64,000 nt of DNA from positions 62,001-126,000 of the forward strand of contig QEYB01000062.1 in NCBI GenBank assembly GCA_017562135.1. Direction: 5' to 3'. The stretch comes from Dipylidium caninum. Taxonomy: Eukaryota; Platyhelminthes; Cestoda; Cyclophyllidea; Dipylidiidae. Made by a program: the position numbers and the translations under genes. A model generated the notes under the pieces. The model ran no database searches. It saw only the letters and a list, made by a program, of their open reading frames with translations, and was not told where the DNA came from. The first letter of the stretch is position 1; the number at the start of each line of letters is the position of its first letter. Positions 39,293 through 50,118 of this stretch are shown one piece after another.

Positions 39293-40661
39293 GGTGTGGT
39301 TAATAGTAAGGGAAACGGGGCGAAATAGAATCTTTCCGCGGAGTTATCAATACACGTACCAAAAATGTATCCCAATATAACTGTACAAAGATAGGGCATG
39401 GTTTTTAAAGGTTCTTACAGAATAGTTTTCCCATTAAAAGTGCTACAGCAGGGAAATTTGTAAAATAAAAAGAAACACATGACACTCAAGGACCCATTAG
39501 TATTGTTATAGCAGGATCAGACGTAAGCGCTATGAGGTAAAATACACAGGCTATCAAGGGCAATTACGAGACATGTAAGACGAGCCTAAGCGAGACCACC
39601 GCACGGTAATAGGCCGAGCGCTTAAACCGCAGCGTCCTGCATTTTGATATCATCCAACCAAAATAAAGCCCAGCAAAAGGAACCAGTGGTATGTGAAAAA
39701 TTGGTTTTCATTACACCTGCAAAAATGTATCAATATTGTAAGTACATGGCTTGGAATGTTTCAAAATTTTGTTAGAGAGATACTATACACAGCGTTTGAT
39801 GTGCATTGATATTGTAGTCTTTAAACTGCAAATAATCTTCCTTGAATCGTGAGGCTTAAATGAAATTATTGCGGCTTTTCTAATCACGCAAGAATTTCTA
39901 AGAAGCCGGCTGAGTTCCATCCTTATCGTGTAGAACTACCCATTTTCTTCATTTTACTCTCCTCACGTGATCTCATTCACTCCTACCCGACTGTGTTTAC
40001 TTAAGGGGATCAAAAGTAAGGGTAGCGGGACGGGCGGGCCCAATCCGCATAGTGGGTGGTGTTTCTCATCTCTCCAAGAAAACTTTAACCCAAATGGTGT
40101 TTTCTTATGGGCATAACCGATTTTCTGCCACTTAAATTATGAAAATAACAGAAAATACCAAACCCTGGTAACTATGGACCTCATTTCACATCTACTTGCA
40201 ACACCCGAGATACATTTTAAATGGATTTAATTTATCTCTTCCACAGCTACAGCATGTCCGCTTGTGATACGGATGAATTTTTCCCTTACAAGTTGTGCCC
40301 TCTTGTAAAGCATGATCACACTTTTTGGAGGATACTTTGCGAAGGCTGAAGTTGATCTTAATAGAGCTAGAATTCCTCCCAAAATGCAAGAGTAGTAAAC
40401 AAGACGCTAAAGTAAGAGATCCCAAATCCCAAAGCATTCAGGATTATCGGAAACAAACTCACTTGAGTAAGTTAAAAATTCCTTTACGTAATCCCCTATG
40501 TTTACAACAAAGTTTGCAGCACAATTGTAGTTTTGGACATTCATCCTTCACTTTCTGTTATTATGCCTAGAAGTTCTGTATTTAGATAAAAAAATTGCGA
40601 TTTAGGAATGACTACCCATACATTGTCATAATAACCTTATAATTCAACGTTTGTAGAAAGG
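39293..40661. other. intergenic spacer between SH3 gene and MCM8
   Basis: About 1.4 kb, AT-rich, no supported exon. It should contain the MCM8 5' flank. An open frame at 40437-40192 (minus) is Cys/Lys-rich but has no recognisable domain. Confidence 0.5.
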
Positions 40662-43600
40662 TTACAAGAGCTTAGCGTCATCTTCTAGGAGTTCTACGTA
40701 GGACTTGGGAAACCGGCCGGCTTCGCCATTTGTTGCAGTTCCCCAAAGCCATTCATTGTCAAATTGGCAAATATGGGTAATGAGGTCACCGGGATTTATA
40801 GTAATCTCGTCATCCATTGCTAAAATCAAACAGGCATTCAAACCATGATTCAAACAAGACCTAGTATTTCGACAAACTCCCAGTTAACATGAGTGGAAAC
40901 TACATGGCAACACTTTTAAGTCCTAAACTGACTCCGTTGCCATTGTAAAACCTTTAATGAGGCATTCTGGTTTGTACGCTTAGAGGACGAGACTTTGAAA
41001 AAAGTATAAAAAATGTATGCAGGTTCTATGCAACAGGAACGAAATATTTTGCGGTTAGGACATCTACATTATATCGTTTAGATGGTAAACAAAAGTTTTC
41101 GTAGCCTGCGAATTGCATAAAGTTCTGGTTAATTTAAATAGGTCTTGCTTGGGCATACATATTACGGTTCCGTTTGCCCATGGATCTTTCTTTGTATTTG
41201 AAAAATACATAAGTATCTCCATTACCTTTTTCGAACCGAAAAATACAAATGCCCTGGAAATCGTAACGTCCAGCCACATCAATATCTTGCTTCTGAGTAG
41301 ACGAAGAGGCAGTGATGGTAGTTACGTTAGGGTTTTTTGTCTGCACAGACGACTAGATAACAACACATAAGCGGTTTATATGCAGTAACATTTAACCCTT
41401 TGTTAAAAGATCAAGATGATTTCTTGAAAATGAAGAACTTAATTTAGGACATCCATCGTTGACAGAATTTATCATTTTTCTTTTTAAAGTTGAGAAAGTT
41501 GTAGTAACTCACTGAAGACAATGACTTATCGAAGCCTGTGGCCGTCGACATGGCTGTCAATGGAGATGCCTTAAAGAATACAAATTCCCAAAAGTGATGA
41601 TGAAATGGTGGTTAACGAATTATAAACTACAAGAACAATTCGAAGGAAGTTGTTCCTGGGAGATGATAAGGTTCAGTTGTAATAATCAATTAAGCTCTTT
41701 CAGACCCAATGGATATCTTCCACAGGATGCTACTCATCAATAGCATGACAACGGAAAGGCGGATGAGGATTTTTTTATAGGAGAGAGAGTTTGAAAAAAA
41801 CCGGCCTAATAATCTCAATCGTAAAGGGCAACACGTAAAGATATAATTTATAACCCAATGTGCCACCTTAGGTGTCTGACCACATACATTTCTAGAGTTT
41901 TACAAATTGACAACACTAGAGTATTCATAGTCAAACGACAGTACAGCACTTTTTATGGTTTCGCATTTTTCCTAGTTCACATTTGCGTGCGCGTGACGTC
42001 AGGTATTTCACAACCTCTCATCGTAAGCTCACAAACAATTGATGTCTGAACGCGATTTTTTGCACTCAATATGAATTCGTGCGATTTACTAATTCCGAAG
42101 CTACCTTACTTGGAAGAAGGCGAGATTTCGGAACAAGCTAAACTTAAGCAATGTCAACTGAGAGCTTTCATCAATCGCTCCTTCTCGCCTGAGGGTTTAA
42201 TCAGTCCCAGATTGCAGTGGCCCCGAATGAGGTTCACCCACATGACAACTTTTACGATCAAATAGCCCTTCTTTTGTTAAATGAAATCGTAGACTTTTGC
42301 CATTTTAAAAAGAAGCGAAAATAATAACGCCAATTAGTTGGCAGCACGATAATTTGTCGTGATGATTTGGTGAGTAAAGGCGTCGATTAATAACGTCGGG
42401 GTGCGCCCTTCAGGTTAGGTGTTTTCGCCATCTTTTAGGGGACCTTGGCTCGTTATCTACATATTTAACAAAGGCCATTGTTTCTTCGCTTTACGCTTAA
42501 TTATGGAGATTAAAATACCAAAATCAGTTGCAATCCTATGACAGGAACTGGTAAAACCGATTTGTAGTGATGACTAACCCATTCCTAATGATTATGGGTA
42601 ATGTTAAACTCGCCGTTCCGACATTTCTTTTATTAGATTTCTGCAGAAGCACCTAATTCCATAAAGCAAAAACCCAACTGTGGAAGCACATTATTTCTTT
42701 AGTAACATAAACTGTTAGAACGGAATACAACCGATAACTTGGTGGTTACAAGTAATGTAAATACTTCAATTTCCTTAAGTACTTAACAAAATATAACCAT
42801 GAAATAAAATATTAAAACGTTAAAAAACTGCAAAACCATCCAAATTTCCAACTTACTGTCTGATCAGCAGTTGTTTTTCCCAAAAATCGGGGGAGATTCC
42901 TCTTAGAAATATCAGATTTGAAGTCGGGTCTCTGATAATTTGCTCCCTTGAAAATATAACACAACGGGGACTTATTGATTGCAATATTATGTAAATATGT
43001 ACATATAGCAAACGCAAAAATTTATAAAAAATCGTAAAGTTTGGAGCGATATTGGGCTAAAAAGGTATCGAAATCATGAAGCACTTGTGGAAAAAACTAG
43101 CCTACTTGAATAGGATCGATGGAATCGCGAGGAATTGCGCGTGCCGCCTCGAGTTCTTCTTTAAAATTCGATGTTTTATAGACGGAATTCTAAATGAAGG
43201 CATTAAGGCAACAGTCGCTGACTTATTAAAGGTTCACCGGAATAAATGAGCATAATTAGAACACATGTTATGAAAGACAGAGTGATTGAAAACATACCAC
43301 TTTCTGTTCGTAAAGAGACTTAATGCGAGATGCCACAATCCCTTTCATTGCTGTTTGGAAATCCGATATGTCCGATGGCTCACATCCTGAGGGTTTAGGA
43401 CCCTCATTATCAAGAGGTAATGGAAGATCCGTTGGCTTTAAATTATGGAAAAGTGAATTTCAATTTGGTCATGAAGACAGAATAAAAAATCTATGTACTC
43501 GAGGTTGGGAATTTTTTGTTATGTGTATTACCTTGATACAAGATCCGCCAAAAGCATTTTGGATAATGTCATCCCATAGTATATCACTTTTATTGCGGGC

Positions 43601-44737
43601 ACTCAATTTAAGATGAATTGTCTAGCAAAGAGCAAAAATTGTCAAGTTAGAAGCATCTGCTACTATGACATTTCAAAAAGTTAGGTTGTAACATAGACGT
43701 TAAAAGGACTATACGCAGGGACGTTAATGAATGTAGCTCAAATTTTATGGTGGTAGCTAAGGATCTACCAGAACAAAAATACATTACCTATTTTCTCCCT
43801 AATCGCCACCCATAGTCAATAAGATTAAATTGTCCATTTTTCTGAGAATTGCTTAGCATGTATTTCTAAAATCATTTACGAATATATGAAATATTTGCTA
43901 CATAATTTGGTTACATGGCGTATTTTGGCATCAGAACAACAACACTTGTTCTCCCCACTCACCTTGCAAAGTTTTGTAATTTCATTCCCATTCCTAATAT
44001 ATTCAACTGTTTTCTTTTTCATCAATGCTGCACCTAACTGTTGGAATTAAATTTATTTGGGCAAATACCCAGAGTATAAAAACGTATTTGGGAACCACGA
44101 TTGAATCTCTAAGAATCCTAACATAGCCATACAAAATTTTGGATGCTTCCGTCATTTCCATCATGTTTTCTAGTTCACTACCTGCAGCCTCTCAAATTAT
44201 AAATCGCATACCAGTCGAATGTATAGTTATAATATCCGATGTGCCAGAGTATCCCAGCCATAACCTCAACAATAAACAGAGGATTAACTATCAAACCAAG
44301 TTTTGCTTCCATCTTCAATGTCTTTCAAGGAAGCTTTAATCGCATCCGCGTTAGTTAACAGGTCAAGCATACCAAAACCATTGAATGACGAGAGCGCTTG
44401 ACCTTGAGTAAATTATGACATGGATACAATTGGTGAGTATTTACCTTAAGCAATCCGTTAAAACGCGTAGTTAATATAAGCTGATTTAACGCTATGATGC
44501 ACAGGGTTATTTAAAGAAAAAAGGACGATTTTTGTTGGTTTTGTAAAATTACAAAGTAGGGCAAGTATAGCAGCTAAGTCTTATTAAAACTGCTGTAAGA
44601 TATGAAGGACTTTAAATGTGTGGCCTTAATCATATCTTTACTAACCTCATAATAAAGGCAATTGCTTTTCATATCTAAATTTGTGCTTGTTTTACTTTCT
44701 TCGTTGAGACCACTGTGCACATGTCTTAAAATGTTGA
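40662..44737 (-). CDS. protein with C-terminal SH3 domain, family not recognised (5' end missing)
   Basis: Ten exons could be chained in phase: 44737-44642, 44402-44289, 44033- or 44037-43963, 43621-43532, 43435-43298, 43189-43106, 42946-42857, 41569-41513, 41340-41247, 40819-40662. The middle exon boundaries are nearly all phase 0 with good GT-AG signals. The C-terminal SH3 domain is split by a phase-1 intron: GRYDFQGIS then DDEITINPGDLITHICQFD, EWLWG, GRFPKSYVELL, with the aromatic ligand-binding residues (YDF, W, P, Y) in place; the protein ends 7 residues later at TAA. The SH3 resembles those of actin-associated adaptors (Abp1/drebrin-like, cortactin) and endophilins, but similarity is only at domain level. 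Upstream residues are helical and charged (for example ADAIKASLKDIEDG and MKKKTVEYIRNGNEI), possibly a BAR-type helical domain (weak inference). The junction between the second and third listed exons is uncertain: phase 1 with acceptor TTAG, or phase 0 with CAG. Earlier exons should lie between 44.74 and 45.9 kb. Confidence 0.72.
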
Positions 44738-45964
44738 CTGCAAACAATCCATATACTGAATGTCGCACTTAAAATGCATCAGTTTCGAAGATTGCAGTAT
44801 AATTAACCTGTCAATATCACTTCAGATCGATGGCACCAATGATAAAATCATAGGGTTTAGTGTAATATAGCCGATCCTCTTGTCATCGAGCGTACACAAA
44901 TACTACCTCCTGTGGCAACTTGAACAGAAAATAAACAGTCTGAATGAATTTCCCAAGCAACTTTTTGGAATGTTTCGATTTTCGCCAAAAACTAACGCTG
45001 TCTATTCGGGAGATCTATCCTCTTTAACGGCTAATCTCGCCAAGTCGTTTTCTACGCATTGGCAATTTCGCATTACGGCAAAATATACCTATCGCTGTCG
45101 CCAGGTTATGCTCCCAGCCCCCTCATTCATGTATATAACTGCGGGCTAGCTCAAGACGTTTGGCTGCCATTGAACGTGATTGGCAGTAGAGACCGTTAAG
45201 ACTTCCCACTGTCCTCTAGAGCAGGCAAATTCCCGAAATTCAGCCATAGATATCAACAAACACTTCATTTATTAGGAATATGCACAAAAATCGATCCATT
45301 GACATGAAATAACACAATCCATGAATCTGAATCTGAAAAAAGAAATGATTTCATTATGAAAATGACCGAAATATTGAAAAGACTTCAATACATGTATGAT
45401 CAACATTCGGACATGGAATGATTAAGAGGAACCAAAAATGTAGGGGAAGAATACTCTAGACAACTCTCAAACCACTTTATCTAGGTACAATTCGCTAGTT
45501 AAAATTTCCATACGTATAAGTTTGCGTGCAAATACGAAGAAGCTCATTATGCTAACCCCATGAAATTCCTCACCTATCCCGGATATTAGGTCGAATGACT
45601 AAGAAACCTTTAGTCCCGATAAGAACTACTTCAACATCTGGTGAAGAATTGACCAATCAAAAAAAATTGTGGCAACATATTGGTTTTCCGTCCACTAGAA
45701 ATTATACTAAGAAAATGGTGCCGTAGTTTATTTAGAAGGCAGACTCATTCACTGAATGAAATACACCCCAATTAAAAAGTAATAAAAGTTGAAAGTTAGT
45801 GACTCCAGCAGATCAAACTAACAGTAAAGATGTTGTAATTTACAGGGTTCACTTACAAGCGCTCTAGTCAACAGTATATGAAGTATGACAAATGAAAAAC
45901 AACAGAAGTTGGAAGGATAATCACTAAACTGAAAACAATACAATCCAACTCACCATGGAAAGCA
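44738..45964. other. unresolved stretch upstream of the SH3 gene
   Basis: Must hold the 5' exons and promoter of the SH3 gene and the 3' UTR of the ZC3H14-like gene. The plus-strand open frame at 44880-45149 has no recognisable domain. I could not place an exon. Confidence 0.4.
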
Positions 45965-46064
45965 CTAACTAGAGATTTCAGTCGACGCAGGCTGTGCGAG
46001 AATGGAGGGGGTGGCTGCTGTGGCTGGATTTAAGATTTCAGAAGAAACAGATAGCTTTTGCTTT

Positions 46065-49000
46065 TTAGCCGTGGCAGAAACAGCACCAGTAACAGACTTT
46101 TCCAGGAGCAACCCATTTAAGTTTGCTTGACGGCACGGTAGCAGAACTGGCTTTAGCCTTCACAGAAGGCACTGGATGCGCGAAGGGGCAAGTGGTGGCT
46201 CTGTTCAAACACGCAGCACCAAAACGACACACGGGAGTTGGAGGATGATAAAAGGGGCACGTACCCGGGGGGAGCTTGCAATGAGGAAAGTACCGACATA
46301 AAATTTTCGGAGTGAGTGGTGAAATTTTGGTATCCCCTAGAAGTAGCATAAAGGCAGGATATGTGGTTAGAACAATTTCTTTAAAAGTATACTACTTCCT
46401 AATCTATTGCCATAAAAATCGGGTTCCATCACATGGGAAACAAAAAAAAGTTGGAAATAAAGGCATAGAATAAATAAGAGCTATTTATATCCTCATACAG
46501 TATACAGGAAATTGCCGAAAAACCGTATACTTAAAGAAGTGAACCAAGCTTGCGTAGGTTAAATGTAGGTGTTCCAAACCACCAGTGACAACTAGGGTAC
46601 GAACAACACAAGTTACGACCTAAGTACACACAGACTATTTTATAGGGCGGACAAAGTTTAACAAGAAAAACATAAAATAGGTGAATAAAAGTTGAATACC
46701 CAGTCCCGTGTGAGAAAATGCACAACCGGGTCGAGAGCATTGGCTACCATAGCGACAAGGGGGGTGAATATATAGACAGCGATCACCAAATCTGCATGAA
46801 GGAAAAGCCTTGCATTCCTCCTTAGGATGAATGTATTGACAATTCTCCTGGTTACGACAGTTAGGCCAATATCGACAGCGTTGAAGAGAGCTAGTGAAAA
46901 TCAAACATACGGAATGACAAAATAGGTGTTTCTGGGACAATAAATTTTAGAAATACGGATAATTTAGGCAGTGCTACAAACTGTACTTCTGTAGGTTTAT
47001 AAAATGGGCTTCGAATAATTGTTCTAATCTAATTTGAGGGCACAAATGATTAATTCGTTTTGGTCGACCTCATTTTCGTAGATTTACTTACATTTTAAGG
47101 GAAAAGTACCCCCGCTGAAAAAAAGATGAACTAGCTCATCAGAACAGATATTTAAACTATGTATGTGTGTAATGGATAACGCGATCAAGGCTAAAAATTC
47201 GGGCCCTCAAACATGAATGATATTTACCATCAGTCTTAATACTGGGAGAGGGTTAATTAATTAATGTCGTTGAGTAAATATGATTTGGCGTTAAAACCTT
47301 GGTCTCATAAACAGGGGAGAACAATGCAAACAATGAGTGTTACCTGGGAATATTACTTCTATCAGGTTTCCTATCCTCTGACTTTCCATCATTTTCGTCC
47401 TCGACATTGAAAGGGTCATTGATACCACTTTCAACTCCCTCACCATCTTCCTCGTCTTCGCCGAAGGAATCGCCGAGAATTATCTGCATTCGAGGCAACT
47501 GAACTTGAGACTTTTTGGCGATTAGAATTTCACGAGCATCGAACAGTTCGACGTTATCGGACGTGTTAGCGACAGATGCCATTACACGAGGTCCGAGGCG
47601 TGACTTCACACTGGGCTTTAGAGGCAGCGGCTCCTCACCCATAGTTACCACAAATCGCGTCATCTTCGTCGGTACCTCCATTTCCTCTAAATCATCTGAC
47701 TCCACTTTCTTCTCCTGGGGCTTGACAATAGCCTCCGACCTGGTGAAAAAAATATTTTTATTCAACAAAATGCGAGGAACATGAGGAAACAAGCGGGTAA
47801 GGGAATAAAATAATTTTCAAAAAAAATGACACGGGAATCGCAAGTTTGCTCACATAAATATATGATTGTCGTCGTGAATGCAATCGAGGCGATAATTATA
47901 CAATTACCAAACAAACAAGGGAAAGATAAAAAAAACTGGGTTTAGAAGTATGGGCTTACTTTTCAATAGATCTTTTCTGACCTCGAACAATGGCCGCAGG
48001 CCGTTCTTGAGACTGCGCTGTGCTGGCCCGAGCCTCATTCATGGCACGCTTCAAAAGCATACCGCCAACAGCAGCACTAGCTGTCGTGTTGGTGTTCAAC
48101 TGAGCCTTTGTAGGATTAGTAGACGAAACCTAAAGCATCAAATCGGCTATATTGGGAGATAAAATGTCATTAACTGTGTTAATTGAAATGTCGTATGCAC
48201 GATCCGCTTTCACAAATAAATAAAAAATGAGTTAGGTCAGATTAAAAGGAGAATGGGAGAAGTTCATAGCATTTGCACAGAATATGATTATTACGGTAAA
48301 CGATTCCACAATGAAGCTGATGTGTTGCGAAAAATAACTTAGGTAAGAGAATACCTTTACAACAGAGCGAACAGCGGGGAGATCATCGGGAGGCTTTTGA
48401 GATTTGCTGCCAAGACTTGAGGTGCTCACTACTCGGCGTTGTTCAGTTGGTTTCGACTCCGTAGCGCATTTAACTTCAGCATGAACAGGAAGAGAATTCT
48501 CATCTGTAAATTCATCTGGTACAGCACATTAGGGGGTTGTTCTAGCTTACTTTCATCAGCCTGAACACTCACTATATCGGCTGCCGTGGGTTCTGTAGAT
48601 GACAAATTACGCGAGGGGATTGGGGACCTAGATCTGTCACTCCTACGCTTACATGAAGAGCCGGATCGATGCAAGGAACGTCTCGATTTTTCCTTCTTTT
48701 GACCCTTCCCTGGTTTTATATTAGATTTTTCAACAGGCGCATCTTTTTTAGAGCCTAAACGGGGTATCAAATAGACTACATATGACTTGCTTTTTAGTTG
48801 GGTTTTCGAATCGAGAAGATCATGGAGCCTTGTAATACTATTAAGACTAACTCTACATTACCAATCTGTAAATTGTTCCGTCTGTGGTCCCAGGAAAAGC
48901 TGTAGATCTTTGATCATGCTGCTCCTTTTCTTTTTATTTGCAACCATAACAGTTATGTAATCCGGCAATTCTTCGTCAGCGAAAGCACCAAGTTCGCTCA

Positions 49001-49092
49001 ACTTCCCCTTAACATGATTCTGATGGAAGAGGTACGAAAAAAACAATAAAACTAACCTTCACCTCCGACAAAAATTCGGAACTATAGGGCAT
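46065..49092 (-). CDS. ZC3H14: ZC3H14/Nab2-type CCCH zinc-finger poly(A)-binding protein
   Basis: ZC3H14 and yeast Nab2 bind poly(A) tails in the nucleus and limit tail length during mRNA maturation and export. Eight exons join in phase: 49092-49057, 49019-48862, 48828-48551, 48503-48355, 48129-47960, 47739-47344, 46890-46700, 46336-46065, giving about 549 residues. The N-terminal helical domain is clear: VKGKLSELGAFADEELPDYI and VMVANKKK, then DLQLFLG and the TDWLHDLLD end, as in ZC3H14. The middle is basic Ser/Arg-rich (SRRSLHRSG, RSDRSRSP) with an acidic segment (GEDEEDGEG). Five CCCH fingers close the protein, starting CRYWPNC, CKAFPSC, CRYGSQC, CRYFPHC and CRFGAAC, the same number as human ZC3H14, followed by LKWVAPG, matching the family's LKW end. 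In the present sequence the frame then reads a short Cys-rich tail to TAA at 46065; a single-base change in the A4 run at 46098-46101 would open a longer, more natural tail to 45965. The two first introns are 37 and 33 nt. Divergently arranged with the CEP63-like gene. Confidence 0.9.
48829..48861 (-). other. 33-nt micro-intron in ZC3H14-like gene
   Basis: Donor TG|GTAATG, acceptor TTACAAG, phase 2. Its removal restores TDWLHDLLD across the junction; read-through meets TAA at once. Confidence 0.8.
49020..49056 (-). other. 37-nt micro-intron in ZC3H14-like gene
   Basis: Donor AAG|GTTAGT, acceptor CTTCCATCAG, phase 0, joining the 12-codon first exon (MPYSSEFLSEVK) to NHVKGKLSEL. Confidence 0.8.
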
Positions 49093-50118
49093 AATCTAAA
49101 CAGGAATGACTAGACGAGAGTGAAGTCGAAGGCCTGTGCGAAATGTGGCTGAAACGCAACAGAAGCAGAATTCTCTGTCACGCCATTTTATTAATTGGTA
49201 TGCCTTAATATAAAAAAATTGGCAATTTTGGCTTGAAAAAATTATACGTATGCTTGCCTGATGACTAGAATTTCTAAATTACGTTAAAATGTTATATGAC
49301 TCTTAGGGTGCAATCAGTCGGTGCTGAAGGAAGTCGAAAAATGTCGCGTCTAATATGAGTAATTAACCGTTTATCAAATCCATTTAGGAGTTATTCATAG
49401 ACTTGTAATGCCTCTGAGTGAAAACATAATGGGACACACCCTGCAAATCAATATGAAATCACAAGCATATATCGAGCAAGGCCCGAGTTGCATTCACAAT
49501 TTTTCGTTCTACATTTGTCCAGTGAGTAAGAGTATCGTATACCATGAAGATTAAAATATGCAGAATTGGCTGGTATTTCAGGACAAATAAGTATTCACAA
49601 CAAGGCTATACGAGCGTTGCATTAATCGCGGGAAGGCTTCACGCTGCCCCTTATGGCAGAGCAAAAATCATCTTCGGTATTATTTTCACAAGTAGGTTGT
49701 GATAACTTTCATTTTTACGATGTTCCAATAATTTAGGAATGTGAAAATTCATGAAAGAATTCTGTGGTCACGAGACCCATAGAAGTCGCAACTGAAACGT
49801 TGATCTAAATAGTAAAAAGTAAAGCTGAAATTTGACGGACACTAGTGAGACTTTAAAATTGCTTTGAAACTAAACCCCATACACGTAAAAATTTGGGAAC
49901 TTAGGTCATACGCCCTTGTTGATCAGGCATTTACTAAATTGTGGACACGAATGAATACATTATATTGCCTTATTTTTCTACAGTGTGAACAAGATAATTT
50001 GCCACCACGTTATATTTCATTATGGTGTTGAAATTAGTCAAAATAATCATTGTATATACAAAAGGCCATTTCTCATTCGCTGGTTGCTCGTTACTTTTCT
50101 GGCGGGTTCCGTGTAGAT
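49093..50118. other. divergent intergenic region
   Basis: About 1 kb between the start codons of the ZC3H14-like gene (minus) and the CEP63-like gene (plus); it must hold both promoters. No TATA-like or other element is clear enough to call. Confidence 0.5.
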
